Source: Persicaria tinctoria (taxonomy: Eukaryota; Streptophyta; Magnoliopsida; Caryophyllales; Polygonaceae). Taken from it: a DNA stretch of 64,000 bases. Made by a program: the position numbers and the translations under genes. Positions 21,198 through 35,036 of this stretch are shown here, in pieces (position 1 is the first letter of the stretch; the number at the start of each line of letters is the position of its first letter). The notes beneath the pieces are model-generated. The model worked only from the letters and a program-made list of their open reading frames with translations, had not been told where the DNA came from and ran no database searches. Where the stretch lies: positions 36,048,467-36,112,466 of the forward strand of contig JBANSL010000004.1 in assembly GCA_037127255.1 (NCBI GenBank), given 5' to 3'.

Positions 21198-24100
21198 GAG
21201 GTTGTGCAATTCGGGTACAAAAGGGTCGAGTGTATGTTTTGGCAAACTGCCCATGAATTTCAAAGGTTTTAAACGTGTTTTAAAGGGGCAAAATGAATTT
21301 AAGATGTCTAACCTAAATTGGACTAAGTAATGAACTCGACTTGTAATAAAAGAGAAAAACCGACTAAACGGGGACACGAGTGGGTAGTAAAGGCGCTACA
21401 CCACCCCTATTGGGTGTAGTTGGGAACGGTAGGCAAAATACTAGCTTGCTCTTTGCAGATGGGTTGGGAAACTCCAAGGAGATCATTATGAGTGTTATTA
21501 ACTGATTCTATGTTGAGTGCTTGTTATGCAAGATATCTGATTTGGTATGCCTAACAATGAGTTGCTTATTGACTAATCTGTGTAAACGGGATAGCGGGAG
21601 TACCCTTGTTCTGTATGGTCAACCCAGTTATGTGTAATAGCCCGTTCCACTATGCTAAACCCTTGAGGGTCTTATCGAGTCCTTCTCCCGGATGTCAGTA
21701 TCTTTCATGGGAATCGGGTTGGTTATAAATACATTGTGTCGGAATCATGTGTGTATATGAATGTTGTCTGAGTGAGTCTTGTAAGGTAGTTCTCGATGTC
21801 ATTTTGAGTCAAAAGCAAGGTGTTTCTAGGGCTGTCTTTCTTGATTCTTATGACAATCAATCAGTGTTTTCTTGACACAAAGGGTCATAGCAGAGTCCCA
21901 CGGGAAGCAAGGGTGATGAGTGGGTTGGGAAAAGTCAGTGGATGCCCTTAGGAATCTCTGTTCGGTTGTAATGGTGACTCTCTCTGAATTGCATGACATA
22001 ATCCTGTAATCTCCTGCATGTACCTTGCAAATGATCATTAGTAAAAGATGCTCAAGTTATGTCTTGCCTTCTATCATGAATGTATATTGTTATAGCATGT
22101 TTACTTGGCTTATTGATCGTATGAATGATTGGAAGCATGGCGCATATAATATGAATCTACATGATAGTTATTTCCTTATGGATTAGGTTCATGATAGTGT
22201 GATCAACTCCTCTTTGTAGGAATGCTTGTAGATTATCGCCTTAGCATGTTGGATGCCGACATGTCGATGCTTATTATCCTTTTTGTGACAAGAATCCATA
22301 TCATGCCCATCTATTTTGTGTTTGTCAGATTAGCTATTATTGATTATTTTGCACATAATATTGTTGTGTGTTACTTGTGTTGAATGGAGGATATGTGGTA
22401 TAATTGAGTCTTAGCAAATGCATGTTTCATCCCAGTATGTGTTGGTCTGCACTCATGCCCCGTATTCTAATCAAATTGCCCATTACTTAGACTCGTATTA
22501 TGAACCGTTTAACTTTCATCATGCTTCTATACCGTCGGAACGTGATTGAATTGATTTCTTACCTATCGTCGTGTGTAGTTGCCTGCATGTATCGTATATT
22601 AAGTTGAGCTTTTAGCATAATGTAGGGTCCTTGGTTGTGACTTGTGGGAATTTATATCTTGCCAATGGTATTGCTGACCTCCTCTTGAGCTAGGTCCCTG
22701 ATAATGTGGTTCTTCCCCTTTCTACCCTCTTAAATTGTTGTACTCATCCTGATTAGTTACTGTCGAATTCAATGATTGACTTGCTTTCCGTAATGAGTAA
22801 TCATATCCTACTTACATGTTATCGCTCGGTAGTGTTTCTCTATTACTCTATGACATCCTCTCGTGCTTGGATAGACGTATGACTTGGCACCTCACATGAT
22901 CACACACCACGCTATATCATGATTACGTATACGCATGACCCCTAAATGTTAGAATGAAACTAGTCGAATTACTTTAATGATATTCAAGTTCGATATGTGC
23001 TATTAGTGTCCTGTAAGGCCTATGATTTCCAAAATGACTCACTAAATGGTGACTTGCCATACTTATTCTATTACATGAACATCCTTGTCCTATAATGTGA
23101 TAGTTGTTATATAATTTTTTTTTGTGCATTATGACAGTTGTTCCTAGCATGCTTATAATATGACGCTGGTGATGTCCTCCATGTTACTCTCTGTAATGAT
23201 GTCTCATGCTCTACGAACATTATGTTGAATTCTTTTAGACGACTCTCGACTATGCCCACGTCTTATCATGTACCACTAGCATCATGTAGGACCTATGTTT
23301 CTAAATGTATCTCGTCGTATGATTACATGTCATTCTTAACCTACTATGTGATCATTGTTGTTAAATGTGACAGTTACTATGCCGCTCTTATATATTCTCG
23401 TATGGCACTTAGTTGGTTGTTATGATATACCTCGCCATGCTATATTTGACCTCACTTATTCATGGTTGTACATTCTTTCATATGCATGATACTTATTATC
23501 TTTATTAAATATTGCATGACTTCGAATCATACATGATTATTGCCGGTTCCGCATAGCTTGCTCGAAGTTGCTAGACATATTTGTTTGTGGATTGATAGAG
23601 TACTAGCTTGTCTCTCATGCACTAGTGTAGGACTTGATTATGTCTTTTGTAATGAATACATATATCATGCCCCCTTGAGATAGGTACATGCTAGTGTGGT
23701 TTAATGTGCTTGATATGCCCAATGATAAATCCTTGTTTGCTTGTCACGATTGAAACCGAATAGACTCCCATAAGGGCAATGTTGCTATTCTCGGGTCAAA
23801 GTCTTGTCTCTAGTCTTGTCGTCTTAGCCTTGGTCCGTGTTTGATTCCGAAAGGAACATTGGGTGTCCGCCATTGTCACTCCCCTATCTCCGCTAACTTG
23901 GACTCTTACGCGATACTTCGGATGAGCGACCGTATGGAAAAAGGAAACGGGAAGTTAGATAGAGATAGAGAAGCACAGCAAAAGCGTGGGCCCATAACCC
24001 ACGGGCCTCAGGATCGATGATTTCGGCGGGACAAGCAGGTATCGAGGGATGCGGTTACTGAGTGCGATATGACTTGCAAGCGAGAGTGTCCTTTGTTCGA

Positions 24101-26599
24101 GTTGCTAATTCTTCTGAATTTGTTGGTGACGATATTGCACTAACCCGACGATGAGATTTACGTGTTGATGTGCTGACTTGGTAATGATTGTTGCTTGATT
24201 GTCTGTTGTCTGTGATGGTATGATTTTTTGCCTTATAGTTCTAATGTGTCATGATCCATGATGCCTTGATGTGTTGACACTCTGAGTTGCAAAACATGAT
24301 CTAAATTCCTTGCCTATAAAATGTGAGCTGCAATTGCTGAGAACCTGAATTGTTATCTGATAAGGTCATGATGAAACTTGCTAGATTGGATTGATTGTGC
24401 TCGTATGTGATGTTTTACAATAATTATTAAGCATGCCGGTACATTGAGACTTGTTGATATAGTTGCAATAATTGATGATGAACCCATGATGCTATAAATG
24501 CTAGTTGATATGATGTGGTCCTTATGTGTAATACTGTCCCTGATTGCTTCTTCTTTGAACTTGTGGTTGAGGGTTCTCTTGTTGAGTGGTTGATGAGTGG
24601 TAAAAGAATTCTAGGCGGTTAGGATGATCGATGGTATTTCGAGGTAAGACGCAAGAGAGGGATCAATGTGGTTAGCAGGGTATGATGCTTGTGATGTCTT
24701 GGGTAGTACATGGAGTGTGAGGAATGACTTTTGAGAGTATTGATGATATAGTATGAGGGGTTCTCGGTCGTGAAGTTAGAGATAGGAGTTGGATTCTTAG
24801 AGGTGGATGGTGTGTGGGAGTGCTTGATGGAATGAGGGGGTGAGATTGGAGTATCGAAATAAATTGAAATTTCTTTGGGGGAAATTTTGTCCGAGTTGAC
24901 GTTGGCGAGTCTGGAAGAGGATTAGTCTTGGCTTGAGAGTGGAGATGGGCGAGTGGGGATTGTGTTTTATTTTTGATTGGTATGATGTGAGGATTTCCAT
25001 GATTATTTTACTCATTTATATCTGCTGACATGATGTTGGATAACAACCATGATGAACCTGATATGGAATGATATTACATATTGTTAAGCAATATTGAAAT
25101 CTAGTTGGTAGTGACAAGTGTTACCATGATATATTACTGCTTTGCTATCCTATTATGTTGTTTTAGAAGCATGTTAGGACGTGTTGTGATATAATGTATG
25201 AAATAATGATGAGTATGAACTGTGAGATAATGATGTGTTGCTATATGGAAGCATGATGTCTATTATGTGGTAGTAAGCATGATGTTGTAACATACGGTTG
25301 ACTAGCATGATTATTGATTATGTGAATGATGAATATGACTTGAAGTATGGACATGACTTGTATATATAGGATAATGGTGTTTAACTACTAATGATCATTA
25401 TATGCTATTGTGATGAGTTAAGGTGATGTCTATTGAGCTTGTCTACATTTTGATGATCGATATACTGCTTGATTTTTCCTTTGCTAAATCTTAATAGCAT
25501 GACCCTGTTGTGTTGATGTATTGACAATGGTTTTGTTCGCTGACCTTATGATGAAGAATTTCGCTATGACTACCTGTACCATACCAATGTTGATATGATA
25601 AACCTGTTATGACAATGCTTGATAGAACGTGGTTAGGACGACTATGTGAGTTATGTGTTCATTAAATGGGATCCCTTGTTGTGACTGACCCTACTATGAT
25701 TATTGTGTTGATATGCGACGTTGAGATACATTTTGTGATTTCTGGTGTGATGTCGAGACGTTTGTTATGATTTTGCTATGTTGTTAAGATGCACATTATG
25801 ACCTTTAGTATGATGTGAAGATGCTTGATGTGACCTTGTGGAACTGTGTTGTTTTATGTTGAGACTAGTCGTATGATGTACTGACGGGAGATTGGTTAGT
25901 TATGTGGTTATGTATTTCTGATGGCTTGTGAATCGTGCTTGAAGTGAGACTGATAGATTGATTTGATCCTGGAAACTAGGAAGAGAATATGGGATTAGCC
26001 CTTAGAGGTGGATGATTCCACCTCCTGATTTTTGAATTTGATTGATTGATATGCGGGAAACTGATTTGGTTTGGGAGATTTTTGACGAAATCTTGATTTG
26101 AAAGGATTTGACTTGTTCTGATCTAAAGTTGCTTGGTTAAACGTCATATTTGAAGGTTTTGAATGGTTTTGAAAGAGGACCAACTTTGGTTGTAAAAGAA
26201 TGAACGATATCGAGAATTTTGAGGCTAATCTTTATTTTCAATTACGGAATTCCTTTAGAAACTTTTCAAACCCGGACAACTCTATGATACTTCACGAAGT
26301 GGATACATGCACTTTATGGGGGCGCCTATAGGGTGTTTGCTAAGACCTAGTGATGATATTGTAGAGATCGAGTTGTGGTACTTCCGAAAAGTCGAAGCGG
26401 GGATGTGATAGGGGCGCTTATTGCATACTTGTCAAGGCCAATTGGAGATGTCATGACCGTGACTAGGATGTTGTGAGAATCTCGGAAGACGCAACCGAGA
26501 TGATTACAAGATTCTTGGACATGGTCCTTGGACTCATCAAATTCAAACTTTATCCCCTCCTTTATTTTGGTTTTAGTCTCGGGGACGAGACTTGTCTTT
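21198..26599 (+). other. non-coding internal region of element D
   Basis: 5.4 kb with no reading frame longer than about 75 codons and no gag or pol motif that I can recognise in any frame. Composition is unusual: words such as atgatgt, gatgtt, tgtgatga and ttgatatgat recur throughout on the plus strand, giving a strong strand asymmetry (T and G rich). It is too long for simple decay to erase every pol motif unless very old, while the LTRs look young, so the region is more likely a replaced, non-coding interior. Confidence 0.75.
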
Positions 26600-26611
26600 A
26601 GAGGTGGATGA
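26600..26611 (+). other. polypurine tract of element D
   Basis: agaggtggatga directly precedes the 3-prime LTR. Plus-strand DNA synthesis would start here. Confidence 0.6.
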
Positions 26612-29600
26612 TGTAAATGCCCGGATTTTTTAAATAATAAATAATAAATAAAAATAAAAATAAATAAATAAAAATGAATTTGAATCGGGTTAATTAAAAT
26701 GAATTCCGGCATATAATTATTTTAAATGGACTTTCATTCAGATTTATTTTCGCTTTCGCTGGCTAAAATTTGGAGGTATAATATAATTTTATTATTTGAT
26801 TCAGTTCGAGAATTCGATTTCAATTTGAAGTTTTAAGCTTTATATCTTTTGAGTCGGGTTAAAGGCGAGTGAGCGGGTTTCATGATTTATATTATATTCT
26901 ATTTCTTTTTCGAGTATTGTTAAATTAATTTAAATTCGATAATGATTTACAAATTCGATATAAATTTTATAATGTCGGGATTGGGACAGAGCGTTGAGAT
27001 ATTTTTAGCGTCGGTATCGTGTTAGAGACCGGGTTCGGATTGATCTCCTTGAGATTTCAAATTTCTAATTGTAGGGTCCACTCCTCTCCTAATTTCTTTT
27101 TCTTTTTTTTTTCTTCTCTCCTCTCTCTCGTTCAGACCTTGGTTGAGGCAAGCCTCCTTGTTTCACAACAACACAGGTTGCAATATTTGGTGTTTTGTTT
27201 TGTGACATTTCATGATACCTCTGCCTCCCTATCTCTTCATTCACTCAGAAACCCACAAAAAGCAATCCCCTCTCTCTCCCAATTGCTCTCTGCAGAAGCC
27301 TAGAAATCCCAGTTGTAGGTGGTCCTCGCTCGCTGCTCTCTTCCTCTTCAATTTTGGATTCTGCCTCAAGAAGCCTCCTGTCGAGCCGTCATTGTCACCG
27401 TCGAGGGAAACCAGCATCTCTTCCTCCCAAGAAGAGGTCGTAGCAGCAGCAGCGAAGGGTTCCTCCGACGCCAAGAACCGAGCCAGAGGCCATCGGAGCC
27501 ACGTCCGACACCGCCTCCCCTGTTTCATCCCAAGAGGTCGGAATTGGGTTTTCCTTTGTTTCCAATCGATTACCCTTAAAAGTCCTCCTTTCTAATCTCT
27601 TCTGTCATCCTAGGACATCCCGGTGTCGATTCCGCCATCGACGAGCTCGAATCGAGTCTCCGACGAAGCCGAATCGTTCCTCCGGCGAGCATTTCGGCGA
27701 GATCGAGGACTCTCGGTGAGCTTCGAACCCTCCTTCTTCCCTTGTTTCGATTTCTGTGTGCTTCCTTGTTCATGTCGTTTTAACTGGTCTGAGAGGGGGT
27801 GGGTCTGGTTGCAAAGTCGCCGACTGGCCTCCTCCTTCCTTCTTCTTCCTCGGCCGTTGCTGAGAGCTCTGTTCTGAAATGCAAGGGAGAGAGAGAGGGG
27901 CATGTTGGGCCTAATTTTCGGGTGGGCCGGGTGTGGGGTCCCCTTTTTCCGAGTTAAATGTTTGGACTTGGGTTGTGTTTTGTTACTATATGGGTTTTAA
28001 ATGTGATGTTATATATATGTTTCTATATATGTAATGTATTGTAATTTATTTTGTTAAGTTATTATGATTATTGTTATAGTATGAGATTTTGTGAAATAAA
28101 TATACTCTTGGGAAATTAGTATATGTTTTAAAAGTGTTTTAAAAGTAGTATTATTTGATGCATATATGTTATTAAGATATTATGTGATGCTTTATAAATG
28201 TTTCATAAATGATAAAGTAATTTAGTGTTGTCGTTTAAATGTGGATTGTTAAAATGGGTTGAGTTTTGGTGTTTTATTTTATTTAAACATTGTTGACTTA
28301 ATTTTTAAAGGTGATTTATAAAGATAGATTTATTGGTGTTATTTTGGACAAATATTGGTTAATTATTTAAAAGGGTTTGTGGTTTTGAGAAGAAGGTTTG
28401 GAAATATGGTTGGTGCGATTTTATTAGTGGGTTTGATTGGAGGTAAATGATTTTGGTTGATGTTGTTCATATTGTAAAGGTTTTGGAAATGGTTTTACCA
28501 TCGATTGGTTTTGATGATGTTGAGAACTTGAGTTTTGTATGTATGAATGTTGGTCCGGTAGGTTATGGCAATGACTTGATGATAGGTGTGTATTGCTTTT
28601 GGGTTGCTTTGGACTTTTATTTGGGGCCTTGCTTGTAATATCCTGCTGTTCTGCATCTTCAGGTAAGTTCCCTAGGGGGCTTACTCAGGTTGGACATTCA
28701 TGCCTGTTGTTGCATTTTATGTTAGGTGTTGCATATGCATAAAAGCATGCCATGTAGTATCATGTTTAGGTTGCACTAATTGATTGAGCATCTGTTTACT
28801 TTATGCGTTTGAAACAGAACGGCCATTATCTGTGATAGTCCTAGAGTCTTTGCTAGGGTCATAGGGTAGCCCAGCCTCATCGGGTACCCTGAGTCAATCG
28901 AGTCATGACTTTCTTATATTATGCCTGCGGGCTTTATTGTGGAGCGGGTTAGGCATGCGTGCCCCCCGATTATGAATGAATGCATTCACGAGCTGGCCAG
29001 TCTCCACCTATCGGAAGGGGTGGAGGTAGGAGAGGGATATGCCACTTGTCATTGTCTTGGGCCCTTACAGTATTTCTGCACATTATTATGAACTAGGAGC
29101 ATGCTAGTGTGTTTGAATTTCGTACTGCATTAGAGCATCTTTATTAGGTATAGCACATACTATGTGGCCTCAGCGAGGACTGCCAGTCCCGCATGAGTGG
29201 CTCGATCTGACTCCTTTCCCCGTTCTTTTTTTTAAGGTATTTTCTGCAGATATTGTTTGCTCCTTGCTTCTGTGACGGGAAACCCTCTGGCGAATCGAAA
29301 AACCTAGCTAACATTCTAACTTGGTAAAATGGTAATCACTCGCTTATGATTTGGTTTTGACCCGGCTTTATCGTGGCATTTGTATCTTAACCTTGCTTCC
29401 GCTTTGCTTTCATTTGAATTGAATTTCGCGACATAGTCTTAAGATAGGTTAAGGGTACCCAACGACCCTTCGTGACTTTTAGGGTTTGAAATCCCTCTTT
29501 CCACTAACCTTAAAATGAGTCTGAAACCTCGACCCGTACCTGGATTGCAAGATCCGAACAAGGTTTTCATCCCTTGAAACCTAACCCGAAAATCATAATT

Positions 29601-29613
29601 CTGGGCCGTTACA
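26612..29613 (+). repeat. 3-prime LTR of element D, 3002 bp
   Basis: Full-length version of the D LTR, followed at once by the target duplication acttt. The segment absent from the 5-prime LTR (about 27413-28137) is CG-rich and contains short frames on both strands without family signatures. Confidence 0.9.
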
Positions 29614-29618
29614 ACTTT

Positions 29619-30469
29619 ATATTTCCATATAATGCTCATATTGTTATATCCTAGCCATACCCATGCTTATGCATCACAAAAGCCATATTATGCCTTATTT
29701 CATACATTGCTCCACATGATCTAAATATTGTCATTCTTTACCTTATTTCCTTATCCGGGGATTATGTTGAGAATGATGTCGCATTATGGAGATATTATAT
29801 GGTGTTTGTGTTGTTGTTATTATCATTATTGGAGTTTGGCAGGAATGTTTGAAATATATTGAAAATTTAATGAGTGAAAGAAAATCCGATCACCTCAAGA
29901 GATAAAGGTAGATCGACCCTGCTTGCTGAGATAATAGTTCAGTGAGATGGGACACACAGGTGAGGAGTCCAAAACACTAAGTATCCGGGGCCATTCATGA
30001 CACCCATGTTTGCGACTCGCGAGAAGGCAGTGCTGAGGTTAGAGAGGTAAAAGCATAATATTGAAAAAAGCATTGAGCGAAGAGTGAAAGGTGATGATTC
30101 TTATGAAGAAGGAATGTGGTGTGAAGGTTTGGAAACACTCCATTTTCCCGGATTATTAGCACCACATTGCCAAAAATTGCCCACCTTTAGCCTTTTACCA
30201 ATCTACTCCTTATTGAGCTTAAATTAAAGTCCTCTTGATTATTAATGCTTTGTCATATGAATTGTTTTTACATAACCCTCATTTTATGAGTAGATGTTGC
30301 TTTTTATTGCACATGCATGGATTTGTGGCACAAGTACCTTTTCGATGATGGTAATGGACGACAGGGTTATATAAGAATGAATTTATGATGTTGAGAGTTT
30401 TGAATTCTTCCCCTGAATGACCATCCAAGTTATTGCTTGGGGACAAGAAAGCTTAAGTATGGGGTGATT
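29619..30469 (+). other. non-coding tail of element A, second part, with polypurine tract
   Basis: Continues A's tail after D. Homologous, inverted, to B (about 34400-33541) and G (55365-54605), including the block gcacatgcatggatttgtgg. It ends in the PPT aagtatggggtgatt (30455-30469) next to the LTR. No coding sense. Confidence 0.8.
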
Positions 30470-31520
30470 TGATGTCCATGTTGTATGCCATATTTCTGTA
30501 CACATTTTAGCTCCTTATTCTAAGTACTTTGCATATTTCTGGTTGGGAATATGTCGAATTTGTGTAGCATATGCTTATTTTTCAAAAATAGAGGTCTACA
30601 CAAGTTTTGGTTTAATATTGCAGAATTTGGAGTCATTCCAAGACGAAACCGTAGGACGAGATTCTACTCGACTTCGACCAGGCCTTACCCGAAGTCGACT
30701 ACAGTTGAAGCAGACTTGATCGAGGACAGAAGAAGAAGACAACTCGAGCACGAGCCGTACTCGAGGTCGAGTACACTTTACTCGAGGTCGACTAGAACTG
30801 GGCGGTTACCCGAGCTCGACGAGGAGAAGCACTCGACAAGTTGAAGATTACTCAAAGTCGAGTACAACCTACTCGAAGTCGACCGGGTTTTACTCGAAGT
30901 TGACTACGCGATTTTGGTTCGTGAGTCTGTTGGGCCATTCCGAGCACATGTGGATAACTTGGGCACGAAGCAAGGCTGGAATCTATCCTATTCTATCAAG
31001 ATCTATCTGTGGAAGAAGGATTTATCCACTTGAAGATAATTAGATAGTTTTCTTTTTAAGATAAATGTTCCTTTTTTTTTAAGTTTTATCTTTAGATATA
31101 GATAGAATTTCCTTCCTTAATTAGCAAGGATTGGAAGCCTATAAATAAAGCCCATGGGGCTTGTTTTTATTCATTCAATTCTAGAGAAGAAGAAGTACTA
31201 AGTAGAGAGAGAGAGAGAGAGAGAGTGGAGGCCGAGAGGAGTGAAGGAGCGAAAGCAATTTGGCTTCGATCGGTTGTAAGCTCTGTTTAGTTTTTTAATG
31301 CAAGTTATTTCTTTTTCATCAATGATGTCTGTGATTGCGATGAAGAGCGAATAGTCCACCCACTTCTAGGGTCAGGGCAAGCCCGACGATAGCCATGCGT
31401 GTTTGAGGTAAAGATCCGACCTTTATTACGTTTTGAGCATCTACTACCTTTTATATGTTTATTGCCTATTTAATAGAGATCCATGTTAACAACTTGGATT
31501 ATAAACATAAAATCGGTAGA
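30470..31520 (+). repeat. 3-prime LTR of element A, first part
   Basis: Matches 13223-14335 closely, including the TATA box at 31140-31147 and a short GA tract at 31204-31226. Interrupted at 31520 by element B, which duplicated gtaga. By eye a few percent of positions differ between the two A LTRs. Confidence 0.9.
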
Positions 31521-33540
31521 TGTTGTTGTAGGAGGATGGTCAAGTATGAAATAAATATATAATAAAGATCAGACTGACTTCCCTGTCTCAGCAAATAAAT
31601 ACAAGACTTCCTCCCGTTGTAGTAGAAGGTTGTCAGGATCGAATCCACGAGGAAGCACGTCAGCAGTTCTTAGGTAGCAACAGATCTCACAGACAAGCAA
31701 CAGAAAAGACAGAAACAAAGGGACAAAGGCGGAAACAGAAATAAAACAGAAAATAACAAACAAAAGCAACGAACAAAACGAAGACAGAAAAGACAAATCA
31801 AAGCAGAAAATAAAACAAAGCAACAGGCGTACTCGATCTCGACGACAGCTTACTCGAGATCGACTAACAGCAGTGAAGACAGAAACTGAAAAATCGACAA
31901 CAGAAGCAGAAACTCTACTTGACCTAAACTAGTTCTACTCGATCTCGACAAGGATCCTACTCGAGATCGACAAGCTTCTCCTCTGTATCGACTGGAAAAC
32001 TCAGAAACTTAAAATTGCAAATTTCGAATACAAACTTAGAATTTCCGACGAAATAAATTCAATATATAAAAGACTTCCAAGGCTAGGGTATCAACACCAC
32101 AACGATAACCATGCAAAGTAACACATAAAGGCATAAAAGATCATGCTTTCCATCAAACAACTTTCGTTACTAACAAATAGGCATATAGAGGCTTTCGCAT
32201 AAACCCTAATTGTTACTAACCCTAATTGTTACTAACCCTAATTGTTACTAACACTTTCGCTTCAATAACACAAACAAGGATCACCTTCAACTCTCGCAAA
32301 AGAATCATGCTCATAGGGATAGAAGATGAATTGCATAAAAAGATCTGACCTTTACCGCATCACCTCACATGGCCACCGTCGGGCTGACCCCAGCCCCAGA
32401 AGTGGGTGGATTACTCACGCCTCATCGCAATAGCAGACATTGATGTATAAAAAGAAACTTGCATTAACTAAATTCAAAGCCTTTACAATCCCGACAATAA
32501 ACTTTCGTTGAACGCCAAAACCTTAAAAACTTTAGAACTCCTAAAACTTCTCTTTGGAACTACTTGTCTCTAACTTGTGAATTTGAATTCATGAAAAACC
32601 AGCCCCTAGGGCTTTATTTATAGCCTTCTATTCCTTGCTAATCAAGGATAGAATCTTCTATCTATATCTAAAATTATATCTAAAAGCTTTAATGATAAAT
32701 AAATGCGATAAAGGAATTTAATCTAAAAGGAAAAGATAAATCTAAACTAGGTAAGATGTCTTCAATTTGATAGATCTCCCTTCCATGGATAGATGATGAT
32801 AGATTTCGGCCTTCTCGACAATCTTCGCACCCAAGCAATCTCAAGTCGAGTAGAATTGGTCAAACCGAGTAACGCGGCTCTGGAGGTCTACTCGATCTCG
32901 ACAAAGGTCTAGTCGATCTCGAGTAGGATTGTTGGTCGACTGGTGCGTCTCGGCTAGCTGGTGCTCGATGTGGCTCGGATTTGGCTCACGGGTCTAGTCG
33001 ATCTCGAGGACCCCTTGTCGATCTCGACTAGACTGGTCTTGTCCACTAGGTCTTTCTCGGGTGACTCTGCTCGACATGCTCGGACACGGCTTCCGGGCTC
33101 CTCGATCTCGAGTAGGTCTACTCGATCTCGAGTAGAGTGTACTCGATCTCGAGTAAAGTTTTCTCAGCTTTCTGCTCTGTTCTTGAAACGCACTTTCCCG
33201 AGTCTTCGTTCGTCGGATTGACGCATATGACCATGCGTTGTAAAGCTCTTTCTGAGGGATACAACTCTCACGAAGACACCAAAGCTTGATTCAGAACGAA
33301 GAATGGTGAAAAATGGTCTTTGCTCGAGCTGCGCCATTCTTAGCTTCTCCATGAGTTTCCTTTAAGCTCCAAAGTGCGTCCGATTTCTGCGAAATATAAC
33401 CAAAACTTGTGTAGACCTCCATATATTGCAAATAAACATATATTACACAGATTCTATATTATTCTAACCCAAATGCATGCAATGTATGCAGAAATCGATA
33501 TAAAAGTAAGTGTAAAACATGACAAATTAGGCTCACAACA
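31521..33540 (-). repeat. 3-prime LTR of element B, 2020 bp
   Basis: Plus-strand ends TGTTGTTGTAGGAGG and GGCTCACAACA. It is the fuller of the two B LTRs. It contains the minus-strand TATA box (32615-32622), a telomere-like tandem repeat (32202-32249) and many motif copies of the TCGATCTCGA type (for example 31836, 31937, 32895, 33109, 33119 and 33134). Confidence 0.9.
32202..32249. repeat. 16-bp tandem repeat with telomere-like core
   Basis: Three copies of aaccctaattgttact. Each holds the plant telomere word aaccctaa once, but the remaining bases differ, so this is an LTR-internal repeat and not telomeric DNA. Confidence 0.8.
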
Positions 33541-35036
33541 AACACCCCATACTTAAGCTTGCTTGTCCTCAAGCAATACTTTTAATTGTCATTCAGGGGA
33601 AGAATTCAAAACTCTCAACATTTTAGATTCATTCTCAAATAACCCAGCAGTCAATTACCATCCTTGAAAAGGTACTAATGTCACAGATCCATGCATGTGC
33701 AAATATATAAAAGCAACATCTACTCACGAAAGGAGGGTTATGCAAAAAAAACATTCATAAGTGACAAAGCATTAATAATCAAGAGGACTTTAATTTAAGC
33801 TCAAATAAGGAGTAGATTGGTAAAAGGCTAAAGGTGGGCAATTTTTGGCAATGTGGTGCTAATGATCCGGGGAAATGGAGCATTTCCAGACTGAATTTCC
33901 ACATTCCTTCTCCATAAGATTCATCACCTTTCATAATGCTTTTCTCTATAATAATGCTTTTACCTCTCTAACCTCAGCACTGCCTTCTCGCGAGTCGCAA
34001 ACATGGGTGTCATGAATGGCCCCGGATACTTAGTGCTTTGGACTCCTCACAATGTGTCCCATCTCTCCAAACTATTATCTCAGAGAGCAGGGTCAATCTA
34101 CCTTTATCTCTTGAGGTGATTGGATTTTCTTTCACTCATTAAATTTTCCATATATCCTTCCAAACTCCAATAACGATAATAACACAAACACCATATAACA
34201 TCTCCATAGTGTAACATCATTCTCAACATAATCCCCGAATAAGGTAAAGAATGGCAAATGTTTAGATCATGTGGAGCAATATATGAAATAAGGCATATAT
34301 ATGGCTTTTGTGATGCATAAGCATAGGTAAGGCTAGGATTATAAACAATATGAGCATTATATAGAAATATAAAGTCCTCCATCCTCTTATCATGCAACAT
34401 GTCAAAAGCAACTTCAAATTTTACCTCCTTTCATGGTTTTCAAGAAAATATGCATTTCATTGTGACTTCCCTTTACTAGGCAATTTCATGCTATATCTCT
34501 AATTAATCTAATTTTGCATCGTCGAGTTCAATTAAAGCTTCCATGACATTAACCAAAAATTTTAATGGGGGTCTTTTTTTTTCAAACTTTGGAAAACATG
34601 CATATAAACACATAAATCAATAATGAATTCCAAAATAGCCATGTAGCAATTCAAAGAAATAAATTCTAAATATGCACACATAATGTCAAATATGGCAAAT
34701 ATGCATAATGTAAGCCCTTCCCCCACCCCATACTTAAATATTACAGTGTCCTCACTGTATAAAAACAAGGGTAAAGAAAGAAACTCACTAGACAGATGTG
34801 CAGGGCTTCAAAATTTCGAATGGAAGCACCTCCTGGGCCGAGTATGAATATTGCTTGGTTCTATCCATGGACCTGAAAAGTATGGAAGACATATACCCAC
34901 AAAAGAAAAAACAAAAACCAAAAAAATGTTCAAAACCAAAAACAAGCAAAAAACAATGTCCCAAAAAAATGTCCTAAAAAAAGTCTATGTACAAGCTCTA
35001 GATTTTATAGTCGCTAGGCCGACTTTCCATGTATGC
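33541..35036 (-). other. non-coding tail and polypurine tract of element B
   Basis: The PPT (minus strand) is aagtatggggtgtt, at about 33554-33541. The tail has no open frame and matches A's tail and G's tail. At 35025-35000 it carries the AAGTCGGCCTAGCGACT core also found after A's stop codon. Confidence 0.75.

Larger units (their letters stand above)
18798..29613 (+). mobile_element. LTR retrotransposon D, non-coding (LARD-like), nested in A
   Basis: Long LTRs (18798-21180 and 26612-29613), a tRNA-Met PBS (21185-21197), a polypurine tract (about 26600-26611) and a 5.4-kb internal region with no coding capacity. The 5-bp target duplication acttt is exact on both sides (18793-18797 and 29614-29618), and A's tail sequence is continuous across it when compared with B. 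Ends TGTAAAGGCCCGG and GGGCCGTTACA form a short terminal inverted repeat. Mobilisation would need proteins from another element. Orientation is given by PBS and PPT. Confidence 0.9.

Noticed and set aside
32202..32249. telomere repeat
   Set aside because: Only one aaccctaa per 16-bp unit and it is LTR-internal; not a telomeric array.
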